Below are positions 13,301 through 23,372 of a stretch of DNA of 64,000 nucleotides, in pieces. Positions within the stretch are counted from its first letter, which is position 1. Every line of letters starts with the position of its first letter. A program made the position numbers and the translations under genes. Under the pieces are notes generated by a model that saw only the letters and a list, made by a program, of their open reading frames with translations, was not told the origin of the DNA and did not search any database. The stretch comes from Gigantopelta aegis (lineage: Eukaryota > Mollusca > Gastropoda > Neomphalida > Peltospiridae): the NCBI RefSeq assembly GCF_016097555.1, contig NC_054704.1, positions 74,717,396 through 74,781,395 of the forward strand, read 5' to 3'.

Positions 13301-14479
13301 TATAAAAATGGGGGTTTGAACATGTTACATATTTCTAATTTTATAACTGCATTGAAATTCACATGGATCAGAAGAATTCTTACATCCAATTCTAAATGGA
13401 AAACACTTTTTGAAACTGTTACAGGTTTAACCACTGAAAAGCTAGTTTCTTATGGAGACTATTTTATTCAATATAAAAATAAGAAACTAACTAATCCTTT
13501 TTGGAAAGATGTGCTCCATAGTTGGCTGTTGATTCAGCAGAAACAAATATTTGAGAAAATGGAAGAAATAATGAGCTGTAACATTTGGTATAACAGTAAA
13601 ATAACAATTGATGGAAAGCCTATTTTGTACAAGACATATTTTGAAAAAGGTATTGTGTTTATTCAAGATTTGATGGATGAATATGGATATTTCATGAATT
13701 ATGATACATTCAGAATTAAATATAATTTAAAAACAAATTTTCTTGAATATGCCTCTTTGTTAAATGTTGTAAAGTTATTCTGTAACACTATAAAAACACA
13801 AGTAAACCAAATAAATCCTGTAATGAATAACCCAATATTACCTTATAAATTACAGATTACAGAGGAAAAGGGTAGTCGGGTAATGTATAAAATAATAAAT
13901 TTTTCTAGTATCTGCCCAATTTCACAAGCAAAATATATGGAAAAAGAGTGTACATTTTCCCTAGATGAATGGAACAAATATTACAGTAGACCTTTTTCAA
14001 ACTTAAAAGATCCTACTCTTATATGGCTTCAGTATAGAATCTTACACAGAATAATAGCAACAAACACATTTTTATACAAAATCAAATATGTTGATTCTAC
14101 TATTTGTAATTTTTGTCAGCTTCAACCAGAGACCCTGGAACATTTATTCTATGAATGTCCTAAAGTTGCTGTCTTATGGAATGCAGTGGAACAGTGGACA
14201 CTGAACAAAGGTGAACATACGAAATTTGATAAATATGTGGTACTGTTTGGAATTATAAACAAAACATAAAAACTTTTAAACTGGTTAATTGTCAGTATAA
14301 AATATTATATTTATATTATGAAAATAAGAAAAGCCAAATTGAACAAAGATGTCATTAAAAATATTATATATGAAAAGTTGAATGTTGAAAAATTTAGATT
14401 TGATAAAAGTTGTAACTATAAAGAATTTGATGAGTATTGGTCACCTTGGTTCAGTGTTTTAAAAACAAGTAGCAATTAA
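10359..14479 (+). pseudogene. LINE ORF2 remnant: endonuclease, reverse transcriptase, CCHC motif
   Basis: ORF2 nicks target DNA and primes reverse transcription. The endonuclease starts MSLQILTVNCQGLGDPEKRR, with LQDTHF and GDFN motifs and a terminal SDHS at about 11374. The reverse transcriptase shows KSPGSDGVSAEFF (about 12130), GCRQGDPLSPYIF (about 12680) and QYADETTF (about 12810). The last should be YADD, so the second catalytic aspartate is a glutamate. The C-terminus has CNFCQ...HLFYEC (about 14108-14158). A SINE interrupts the endonuclease at 10589-10986 and its removal restores frame. Frame breaks lie near 11217, 11760, 12320, 12520 and 13020-13090, and a TAA at 14267 precedes the expected end at 14477-14479. 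Confidence 0.85.
10589..10986 (+). mobile_element. tRNA-derived SINE inside LINE ORF2, with 14-bp target duplication
   Basis: The 14-bp repeat TTTAATAATAACTT flanks the element at 10575-10588 and 10987-11000. The head is tRNA-like with box A (TGGCGTCGTGG) and box B (GGTTCGGATCCC), followed by the shared SINE body and the tail GTGGCGTCGTTAAATAAAAC. The insertion is younger than the LINE. It belongs with the copies at 21361-21747 and 38940-39315. Confidence 0.93.
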
Positions 14480-16136
14480 TAGGAACATATTGTCATAAGA
14501 GCAGAGAAATGTAAGGTTGGTAATACAGTTTGTTACGTATGATAGACAGATATAACTCGAGACTTCTCTAAAACCTGTTGTTCTTTTTCTACATCAATCT
14601 TCTGTATGTGTGTGTGTGCGTGTGTGTGTGTGTGTGTATCTGTGTACATGAGAGAGTTAGTTTGTGTGGGTGTGTTGTTGCTTTGGTATAATTTTTTCTC
14701 TTTTTTTTATTTTGTGCAGTTATATCTATACATGTATGTAAGGTAATGTTTCAGGGCCCCATCCCTGACATTGCCAAATTGTTTTTGCTGGGAAAATAAA
14801 TACTTTAAAAAAAAAAAAAAAAAAAAAAGACGACTAGAAACCATATTAAGTTATGACGTCGCTTCCCAAAATTATGTCATTCGTTGTGTACGTGAAATCA
14901 TTATGACACGTGTGTCATACTGATTTCCCTGTATATCTTGAACTATGTGAATAATAAAATATATTAAATATAAAAAATATATATATATAAAAACATTTAA
15001 AAAAAAACAAAAACAAAAACCCGCCCTTTGACAAATATGACTTCATCTGGAAAGAGTTCTCTAAAAATGGTTTCAAAACGTTGTACGCGAAGGACGCCCC
15101 CAAATCGCAATATGTACATACTGTACATACCGAATGGAGTCAGATATTGTTTTAAAATACGTGCGAGACTTTGCAGTGCAGAATATCCACAAAGCTACCT
15201 TTGCGTTCGCTTTCATTACCCGACCTTCTCATGATTACGTCAACGATGCCGGAATTGCAGACGAGCCGCACTTCCGGTTTCTGAACACACCGAGGGACGA
15301 TGGTATACTTGAAAACACTGTTTTGATTTAGTACAGTGACCATGGTAACCGATACGGCAGAATACGTAATACGTTTATAGGCAAACTCGAAGAAAGACTT
15401 CCTATTTTATTTCTTATTTTTCCTCGGTGGTTTCTAATCAAATACAAGGAAATAGCTACAAACCTTCAAGTTAATTCAAAACGACTGTCTACACCTTTTG
15501 ATGTATATGAAACTTTAAAAGATATACTCTACTTTACCGGTAACTTCCCAAAGAGAGACAGGGGTGAAAGAGGAATCAGTTTATTGAGAGAGATCCCAAA
15601 CGAACGATCTGTTTTTGATGCGTCAATCATGCCGCATTGGTGTATGTGTTTCTCCAGGAAGAAATTATCAGACACTTCCACGACGGCAGTACAGGCTGCA
15701 CATTCGCTTTTGTTACACCTCAACAAGGTCTTGTACGACTACAGATACAAATCTGCACCGCTTGAAATTTCCAGTATTATAGATGTGACACATATGATGC
15801 CCAATAATAATGTTCTTCATTTTGAACAAAGTCTAAATGACGTCATCAACAGAACAGTTCACTATGGTAACAGGACAGATGCATTTTCCCTTTATCAGCT
15901 GACTATTGTAAGTAAGCCTGGCGGTGGTATGTTTGAGATCACCATCAAGTATGACCAGAGAACAGCCCGCTATTCCGTCGATGGTGACGTCAGTCGGATA
16001 AACACTTTCGGAGACCAGTCTAAATGTATGGACCGTTTCCATTTGAAAAAGTATTGTTTTTGCCTTTCAAATACATAGATATTTATTGTGTATTCTTAAT
16101 ATGTAAAGTTGTAAAGATTTTGTAAATTTCTACGTC

Positions 16137-16142
16137 AATAAA
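16137..16142 (+). terminator. Poly(A) signal AATAAA of the left DUF229 copy
   Basis: The hexamer lies 59 bases after the stop and is conserved in the mirror copy at 23309-23314, so the duplication included the 3' untranslated region. Confidence 0.6.
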
Positions 16143-16344
16143 TAATCCCAACATAAAAACTAATTATTTTTGTCGAGTAAATGAATAGAACAGAAATTCA
16201 CTCTTTATATGTACACATCAGAAACAGCTAAGTACCATCAATCCCTCCTCCACCCCCACTCCTTCCCCACTAGATGTGTTATATCGGTATTACCAAATGG
16301 ATTCATAATACTATTTATTATTCAAATGTGTACAAATCTGCTGA

Positions 16345-16850
16345 TAATGCTAGCTTCAGACATCCAGCTGTCACGATTGAGTTGGCCAACTCGCCGATCT
16401 CTTGACTTCTACAACTGTCCAGTTGGTAGTGTGAGTAGTCTTACAACTCGATTCTTGTCGTATACAACACCTACGACCAACTAGTTGTCAATCTGAGCGC
16501 ACCTATCGTGAGTCCGGAGTTGCGAAAATTATAACGCAACCATCCAGTTTGCCAATTTCGTCATGACGGTTGATATTCTGACCCTAGCATAAGACTGCAC
16601 AATCCAAACAATGCAAGTAATGCTAGGCCAAACTGTCAACTGTCACGATAAAGTTGATTAACTCGATGGGTGCGCTCAGATTAGCCACTAATTGATCGTA
16701 AAATTCGTATACTTCGAAACTCGTTAAGTCTGAAATCGCTCAGACTAGCAATTGTACAACCGTAGAGGTCGTGACAGCAAGAAGTTGGCCAACTTTGTCG
16801 TGGAAGTTTGTAGTCTGAGCCTAGCATTATATAATGGCTAATCCTAAAGT
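16345..16850. mobile_element. Array of short palindromic MITE-like units (left arm)
   Basis: The stretch is built from repeated, inverted pieces of the type AGTTGGCCAACT, GTCACGAC and TCTGAGCGCACC, bounded by CTAGC...TCAGAC-like ends and a CTAGCATTATATAATGG end at about 16820. The same array is present in reverse at 22622-23115. No coding sequence. The family is not recognised. Confidence 0.6.
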
Positions 16851-16854
16851 GCAT

Positions 16855-17010
16855 GTAAAACGATCCCTTGCAGCTAATGGAAAAATATAACGAGTTTCCT
16901 CATAAACATAGATATTAGAATTACTAAATGTTTGAAATCCACTCAGTAACCGATGATTAATTAATCAATGTGTTCTAGTTGTGTCGTTGAACAAAACAAA
17001 CTTTAACTTT
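16855..17010 (+). mobile_element. 3' half of a tRNA-derived SINE
   Basis: The body fragment CGATCCCTTGCAGCTAATGG runs to the tail GTGTCGTTGAACAAAACAAA. The tRNA-like head is missing. The copy begins exactly where the inverted-duplication arm ends. Confidence 0.75.
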
Positions 17011-17368
17011 TCTTTGTAGTAATATTATTTTGAACAAGTTAACAAATTTATTATTTTACTTATTTTAATATTTAAAGCAAAAAGATAATAATTAAGATTT
17101 TGTTTTCTACCAATTACGAGTTCAACCTCAAACCTAAATGTATTTCCTGTCAGTGTTTGCAGCCTCGATCTCAAGCCCACCCACCCCTCCATTCATTTCC
17201 ACATCCCATCTTTCTCTTCCGGTGAAAATACTGCAGTATAATACAAACTTTCAACATTCACTATCTCAGCTATTTCAACTGTCCTCTGCAAATATGCGGG
17301 ATGCGTGACAAAAAGGAAGAAGAGCCCCCCCCCCCCCCCCCCCACCCCCCCACCCCGTGGATTTTCGC

Positions 17369-17418
<50 letters not shown>

Positions 17419-17945
17419 GGGGTATCTGCGAATATATATATATATCAATTTAATATCTGTTTATCTCCAGCAAAAATGGTGGATTACAAAAATATCGCAC
17501 ATTTTGTGTCCCAAAAATACAACATGGAAAAAGTTATAAAATTGATATCGATATTAATTTTTAACAGACATAAAGCCAAAATGGATGATATTCATCCTAA
17601 ACGAGATGTTAATATTAATAAACTAAATAACAGTGCAATATGTTGTACGAATAATGATATACTGATCAGCAAAAGTTAAGCAATGCCTGAAATGCTTTAT
17701 TTTCTATATTAAAACATACTTTGGACTGTCTGAACCTTTTATGATTAAATCTGCACTGTAATTAACATATGGAGGCAGCGCTATTCAAAGATTGTTTTGT
17801 TTAACGACACCACTAGAGCACATTGGTTAATTAATAATCGGCTATTGGATTGCAAATATTTGGTAATTCTGACATTTCAGAGGAAACCCGCAATTTTTTT
17901 CCTGATGCAGCAAGGAAACTTTTATATACACTTTTCTTTAAATAT

Positions 17946-17984
<39 letters not shown>

Positions 17985-18135
17985 AAATGTAACAAATTTT
18001 ATTAAATTCAACGTGAACATGGTTTTTCATTCAAATGCATTTCAATACTTTTTACATAATCCCAACTTCAGATTAATGTTCTATTTAAAATCGAAAAAAA
18101 ATTATGCACAATTCATAAATGTTCATGTATATATA
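17011..18135. other. Spacer of the inverted duplication, left of the Tc1 element
   Basis: No gene is supported. It contains a C-rich tract (17325-17356), an AT tract (17378-17416), a minus-strand 3' SINE fragment at 17790-17925 (TGTTTAACGACACCACTAGA) and a (GT)n tract at 17946-17982. Short frames here cross these repeats. Confidence 0.6.
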
Positions 18136-19678
18136 CATATGGAAATTAATTAAGCAACACCCGTATTTGCTCAGACTGAGCACTGGTGCATGAAATGTGT
18201 CAAAGATTTCCATACCATATGACATTTTCAGTGAACAGAAAGGGATGAGGAGAAACATAGCCAATAATACCATGACATAATGTAGTTTATTTGAAGATGG
18301 TACAGATTTGGAAAATGACTTCATTTCATTCAAAAACATTACGAATTTCACTTTTGTTGCACAAACTTAACTGTCAGTACCATCCACACATCTGGTTCAC
18401 GGAATTGAAGAATAATGTCTGGCAAGTCCAAATATTGACTTTCCATCAGTATCTCGTGTAACCTCCCTGCACACGAACAACTGCTTCAAGACGCCTCCTC
18501 ATTCCTTGGATCAATCTCTGGATTTGATTTTGAGGAATCCTGTTCCAATCCTCATGCTAAGCAGCAGTCAATTCATTGAGAGTCTGGACAGGTGGGCCTC
18601 TCTGTCGAACACGGCGGCCTAAAATGTCTCATAGATGCGCAATGGGATTGAGTTCTGGACTCATGGCTGGCCATGGAATGGTCTCAACAGCATTCTATTG
18701 CAAGAACTGGGTGACAGCACGTGCTCTGTGAGGCCTGGCATTGTCATCCATGAAGATGGGTCTTGTGGCTAGTGGATGATTATCAAAATGAGGGACAACA
18801 GCTCTCTCAAGGATCTCCTGTTGATACCGAGGCCCATTAAGGTTACCACGAATGGTGATGAGGTCCATCTTGCAACCCAAGGAAATGCATCCCCATACCA
18901 TGACTGACCCTCCACCAAAGGGAACCGTCTCCTGGATATTGCGAGGAACCATGGCTGTGTTCCTTTGTCTCCAGACACGTGTACGACCATCCACCATATG
19001 CAATGTTCCAGCGAACACGTTGATTACACCAAGCAAGTCGTGCTGCTTTGTGAGCTGGAGACAGTTTTATACGCTTGATGGGTCTTCTGGTCCTATATCC
19101 TGCTGCTTTCAGCCGATTCCTCACAGTCCTGTAGGAAATGGCTCTCCCTGGTAACCACTGTTGTTTTAAAGATGTGCTTGAGTCCCATGAACGGCGCCTA
19201 ACAAGTCTCAACAATGCTCTATCCTCTCTTAGTGTTGTCTTACGGGGTCTGCCAGGTCTTGGACGATCTTTAACATCATTGGTAGCCCTGTGTTTGTTCA
19301 ACAGTTTTGAAATGATGGAAATATTGCGCCCAAGTTGACATCCAATTTGTCTGAGGGACATTCTTGCATTTGTCATGCCAATAATTTGCCACCTTGTAGC
19401 CTCTGAAAATTTACGACGTGCCACGACAATTATGGTACTGGATATTCAATGCAACTTGACAGGAGAGTGTGTGACGTGTAATCATTACAAACTTGATTTC
19501 AACACTGACATTTCACGTGCATTGTTCATCGTTGCACGTGCATTGAATATCTCCACGACAGTCATGCTATTCATCAAGATGCCACATGTCAATAAATAAT
19601 TCAGGAAAATGCTCTGTTTTCTTAATTCACAGAATTATACGTCTATGAATTGGGCGTTGCTTAATTTATTTCCAAATG
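18136..19678 (-). mobile_element. Inactive Tc1-like transposon in the duplication spacer
   Basis: The terminal inverted repeats are about 27 bp (CATATGGAAATTAATTAAGC at the left, CATTTGGAAATAAATTAAGC as the reverse of the right end), matching at about 24 of 27 positions and flanked by TA on both sides. The transposase remnant between them is on the minus strand. There is no mirrored copy, so the insertion sits only in the spacer. Confidence 0.92.
18446..19424 (-). pseudogene. Tc1-like transposase, decayed
   Basis: The protein starts MARRKFSEATRWQIIGM and shows the paired helix-turn-helix region with GRPRKTT. After RLAWCNQRVRWNIAY a deletion and frameshift remove the segment that should carry the first catalytic aspartate (the SDESRF region). 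Homology continues in another frame with FGGGSVMVWG and DDNARPH, then meets in-frame stops near 18696, 18650 and 18560. The third catalytic position reads NPIAHL instead of NPIEHL. Two of three catalytic residues are therefore gone. Confidence 0.92.
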
Positions 19679-19682
19679 TATA

Positions 19683-20220
19683 TATTAATGTTCCCATTCA
19701 CTTTTACATAATGTTAGGCACTAGATAATATCCCTCCGTATTTATTTGTTGTAGAATAAAGTGGAATTATGTTTACAAATGGGCCTATGCCTATTTTATT
19801 TTTAATTACACGTGTATTTAGGCCTCTTCCCAAGCTTAGCCTCCCCGCTCTGGTGAATCAAGATACATATTGACCATGTTGATAGACCAGAAATGAAAAA
19901 GGGGACACTGTCTAGATAGGAAGTGTGATATGTATTACAGGATGTAAAGACATTGCCACTTTATCGTTTGACGTTTACGATTCATTGAAGAACCCAACAA
20001 TCTCTTATCGCATAAGATTCAAATGTTTAATCGTTTCTCTGACCCTTTTTGATCCGAATGTTCGCAAGCAACATTGAAGACAGCAGCAATGAAGCTACAA
20101 TCGACAGCTGAAAGCTATCATTACAACAAGTCCAGACAGGTTGTATCTGATAACCAAGAGCCGCCAACCGATAATAATCCATAATATCCATATAGTAATA
20201 GGTGTGAAATACTAAAGTTA
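19683..20220. other. Unassigned spacer sequence
   Basis: No gene, SINE or inverted repeat was recognised between the Tc1 element and the dispersed repeat at 20226. Confidence 0.5.
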
Positions 20221-20225
20221 AATAC

Positions 20226-20560
20226 CTATATTTTTATACGCCCGTCAATGATGGGTCGTATTATGGTATGGCGTTGTCCGTCCGTACGTCCGTCTGTTGA
20301 CGTTTTCTTGTCCGGAACATATCTTGCATACAGATGCATATAGGACCATGAAACCTCACATGTAGGAACAACTTGGGATGGTAGTGTGTCGCATACTATT
20401 ACTAGGTCACTGTGACCTACTTTTAACGGTCTACTGCGCATAACAGTAAATCCTTGTCCGGATCATATCTTGCATACAAATGCATACAGGACCATGAAAC
20501 CTCACACGTAGGAACAACTTGGGATGGCGGTGTGTCACATACAATTACTAGGCCACTGTG
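20226..20560 (+). repeat. Dispersed repeat with an internal tandem unit
   Basis: It begins TTTTTATACGCCCGTCAATG and carries a unit of about 170 bp twice, each copy containing CATATCTTGCATACA, ATGAAACCTCACA and CAACTTGGGATGG. A reverse-oriented copy lies at 31230-31495. I recall similar repeats from other mollusc genomes, which is recall only. Open frames overlapping it look spurious. Confidence 0.65.
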
Positions 20561-21001
20561 ATACAAATAAATCAAATAATTTGTCTATATTCAGAACATC
20601 TTGTTTAGCACGCATGCTAATATCTTGGCGTATCGTGTACTTCACCGGTACTCTTGTTTTATACAGAATTCCATATTCGATAATGCTAGGAAGACACTAT
20701 GCAAAAAATCGTGTGTATGCTAGAAATGATTTTCACGAAGACACTAGCAGTAGTATAATTAGTCCTAATAAAAAGAAAATACGCCTACATTTTCACAGTG
20801 AATACCATTGTGTTTCAAACTATTTATATTCCCACCCTGATTCCACACCCTCAGCCTCCCCACCCTCAGCATATACAAACCATATTTAATTTAGTTTATT
20901 AAATTTAAAAAAAAAAAACCACACGCCCATCCCCCCACCAGAACCCCCCCCCCCCAAAAAAAAAGCACATAAAAACAACAACTTACAACGCTACCGAAAG
21001 A

Positions 21002-21311
21002 AAGAAAGAAATGTTTTCTTTAACGACGGACTCGACGCATTTTATTTACGGTTATATGGCGTCAGACATATGTTTAAGGACCACACAGATATTGAGAGAG
21101 GAAAGAAAGAAATGTTTTCGTTAACGACGCACTCAACGCATTTTATTTTCGGTTATATGGCGTCAGACATATGGTTAAGGACCACACTGATATTGAGAGA
21201 GAAAACCCGTTGTCGCCACTTCATGGGCTACTCTTTTCGATTAGCAGCAAGGGATCTTTTATATGTACCATCCCATAGATAGTACATACCACGGCCTTTG
21301 ATGTACCAGTC
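21002..21311 (-). mobile_element. tRNA-derived SINE insertion (two nose-to-tail pieces) with 13-bp target duplication
   Basis: CGCTACCGAAAGA flanks the insertion at 20989-21001 and 21312-21324. Inside are a short 3' piece (to about 21105) and a longer copy in the same direction, both starting with AAATGTTTTCTTTAACGAC-like tails. An unoccupied version of the target (GACTCTTTTGGTAGCGTGT on the other strand) lies at about 26924-26942. Confidence 0.85.
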
Positions 21312-21360
21312 CGCTACCGAAAGAGTCAAACCAGTTCGGTTCAATGTTTTAATACGAAAG

Positions 21361-21747
21361 AAAGAAAGAAATGTTTTATTTAACGACGCACTCAACACAT
21401 TTTATTTACGGTTATATGGCGTCAAACATATGGTTTAGGACCACACAGATTTTGAGAGGAAACCCGCTGTCGCCACTACATGGGCTACTCTTTCCGATTA
21501 GCAGCAAGGGATCTTTTATTTGCTCTTCCCACAGGCAGGATAGCACAAACCATGTCCTTTGATGAACCAGTTATGGATCACTGGTCGGTGCAAGTGGTTT
21601 ACACCTACCCATTGAGCCTTGCGGAGCACTCTCTCAGGGTTTGGAGTCGGTATCTGGATTAAAAATCCCATGCCTCGACTGGGATCCGAACCCAGTACCT
21701 ACCAGCCTGTAGACCGATGACCTAACCACGACGCCACCGGGGCCGGT
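21361..21747 (-). mobile_element. Full-length tRNA-derived SINE
   Basis: Reading the minus strand, the tRNA-like head has box A (TGGCGTCGTGGTTAGG) and box B (GGTTCGGATCCC), then the same body and AAGAAATGTTTTATTTAACG tail complement as 10589-10986. It lies close to the SINE at 21002-21311, which makes a local SINE cluster. Confidence 0.88.
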
Positions 21748-21755
21748 AGGAAACT

Positions 21756-22142
21756 GCATCAGCGCACGTTTGTGAGGTTGGTGAATAGAAAATGACCGAA
21801 AAAAGTTATATGATTTGTTTATAACAGTTTCTTTAATTCACCTGAATTAAATTTGGATCCAGAATTTGATATATTTAGGAGAAATACAGAATTTCAATTT
21901 AGGAAGTTTAAGTAGTGTTAATTTCGACCGTGAATTAGGTAATTTTAGCAGCACCGATGAAAGGATTAAAATTAGTTTTGCTAACACAGATACCACAAAT
22001 TCTGATGACAAAATATTGCAGGCAGAGAACGGGACACAAGTCAGTGGCTATTCGGGCATACAAGGTAATTGTATTAATAAATACACTTATTATTTATCCA
22101 TTGCAGGTTATCGGGTTATTAAGTTAAACCTGCTCATTTTCT
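21756..22142. other. Unassigned sequence with a short open frame
   Basis: A frame at 21866-22156 (MIYLGEIQNFNLGSL...) has no recognised family and ends by running into the target site of the next SINE. GGTAATT near 22064 could be a donor site, but nothing else supports an exon. Confidence 0.3.
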
Positions 22143-22156
22143 TTCAAATGGTATAA

Positions 22157-22466
22157 AGGGGCGGGACGTAGCCCAGTGATAAAGCGCTCGGTTGATGCGC
22201 GGTCGGTTTAGGTTCGATCCCCGTCGGTGACCCCATTGGGCTATTTTTCGTTCCAGTCAGTGCTCCATGACTGGTGTAACAAAGGCCATGGTATGTACTA
22301 TCCTGCCTGTGGGATGGTGCATATAAAAGATCCCTTGCTGCTAATCGAAAAGAGTAACCCATGAAGTGGCGATAGCGGGTTTCCTTTATCCTTAACCATA
22401 TGCCTGACGCCATATAACCGTAAATAAAATGTGTCGAGTGCGTCGTTATATAAAACATTTCCTTCC
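22157..22466 (+). mobile_element. Full-length tRNA-derived SINE with 14-bp target duplication
   Basis: TTCAAATGGTATAA flanks it at 22143-22156 and 22467-22480. The head has box A (TAGCCCAGTGATAAAGCGC) and box B (GGTTCGATCCCC), followed by the body GCATATAAAAGATCCCTTGC and a tail ending ACATTTCCTTCC. The perfect flanks suggest a recent insertion. Confidence 0.93.
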
Positions 22467-22621
22467 TTCAAATGGTATAATTTGTATAAAGTCATAAACG
22501 GCCATCTGTTCTAAGAGGCCTTTTTGTGTTCTTCCCCTGTAGTTATATTGTGCAAACAGATAACTAATTATGAACATTTAAAGGCGCGTAAACCACTTGC
22601 ACCGACCAATGATCCATAACA

Positions 22622-23115
22622 GACATTATATAATGCTAGGGTCAGACTACCAACTTTCACGACAAAGTTGGCCAACTTTTTGCCGTCACGACTTCAACGG
22701 TTGTACAGTTGCTAGTCTGAACGCGTTCACACTTCGACGTATACGACTTTTACGATCAGTTAGTGGCTAATCTGAGCGCACCCGTCGTTTTGGAAATTAC
22801 AATGCAACCATCGAGTTAATCAACTTATCGTGACAGTTGACAGTCTGCCCTAGCATTACTTGCATTGTTTGGATTGTGCAGTCTTATTGCAGGGGATCAG
22901 AATATCAACCATCATGACGAAATTGGCAAACTCGATGGTTGCGTTATAATTTTTGCAACTCCGGACTTACGATAAGTGCGCTCAGATTGACAACTAATTG
23001 GTCGTAGGTGTAGGTAAGACTGCTCAGACTAGCAAATGGACAGTCGTAGAAGTCAAGAGATCGGCAAGTTAGCCAACTCCATAGTGACAGTTGGCAGTCT
23101 GAAGCTAGCAGATTT
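22622..23115. mobile_element. Array of short palindromic MITE-like units (right arm)
   Basis: Mirror copy of 16345-16850, bounded by ATTATATAATGCTAGGGTC at the left and a CAGTCTGAAGCTAGC-like end at the right. It contains GTTGGCCAACTTTTTGC and related inverted pieces. Noncoding. Confidence 0.6.
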
Positions 23116-23308
23116 CTACATAAATTTTCGATCTGATATTGGAATAATAAATAGTAGTATGAATATATTTGGTAATACCAATATAACACATCTAGTGGGG
23201 AAGAGGTGGGGGGGGGGGGGGATTGGTTTCTGATGTGTATATATAAAGAGTGGATTTCTGTTCCATTCATTTATTCGACAATACTAATTAGTTTTCATGT
23301 TGGGATTA

Positions 23309-23314
23309 TTTATT
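23309..23314 (-). terminator. Poly(A) signal of the intact DUF229 gene
   Basis: AATAAA on the minus strand, 59 bases after the stop, identical in position to the signal in the left copy. Confidence 0.65.
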
Positions 23315-23372
23315 GACGTAGAAATTTACAAAATCTTTACAACTTCACATATTAAGAATACATAATAAATAT

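Larger units (their letters stand above)
7905..14829 (+). mobile_element. Near-full-length Tx1/L1-clade LINE, inactive
   Basis: The element has an ORF1 with coiled coil and L1-type RNA-binding domain, then an ORF2 with apurinic-type endonuclease, reverse transcriptase and a C-terminal CCHC motif, and an A-rich tail at 14807-14828. The sequence after the tail (ACGACTAGAAACCAT) loosely resembles that at 7897 (ACGACTTAAACAT), a possible degenerate target duplication. That would put the 5' end near 7910. ORF1 and ORF2 are about 1.45 kb apart, which is long for the clade, and that gap holds a 48-base T run (9140-9187) and T/G-rich tracts, so extra sequence may have entered. Frameshifts and stops break both ORFs. 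Confidence 0.85.
7076..16078 (+). pseudogene. DUF229-family membrane protein pseudogene, split by a 7.1-kb insert
   Basis: The reading frame from 7076 matches the intact right-hand copy for about 272 residues: an N-terminal membrane anchor, then the GVDSVSR motif. Homology stops at about 7893 and resumes at about 15015. The insert holds a LINE plus about 185 bp after its poly(A). The 3' part is also damaged. There is a one-base frameshift near 15106, a net loss of about 100 bp near 15130 (removing the region equivalent to residues 308-343), and a TAG at 15329-15331 replacing the first Tyr of YYSDHG. The last 164 codons (15584-16078) are open. The PMTTG motif reads PMTIG here. GGTAAAT at the left break resembles a splice donor but no good acceptor lies near the resumption point, so I call it dead. 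It is a host gene copy, not a mobile gene. Confidence 0.88.
6175..16840 (+). repeat. Left arm of an inverted segmental duplication
   Basis: This arm is the reverse complement of 22622-26416 once the roughly 7.1-kb insert in its gene is set aside. Shared landmarks are the GA/CT microsatellite, two SINE remnants upstream of the gene, the DUF229 coding sequence, its poly(A) signal and a downstream MITE array. The proteins are roughly 90-95 percent identical by eye, so the duplication is moderately old. Confidence 0.9.

Noticed and set aside
20524-20889. 121-codon frame
   Set aside because: It begins within a dispersed repeat and has no family resemblance or codon bias.
22944-23270. 108-codon minus-strand frame upstream of the DUF229 3' end
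   Set aside because: It crosses the palindromic MITE array and the 3' flank and is not conserved in the mirror copy.
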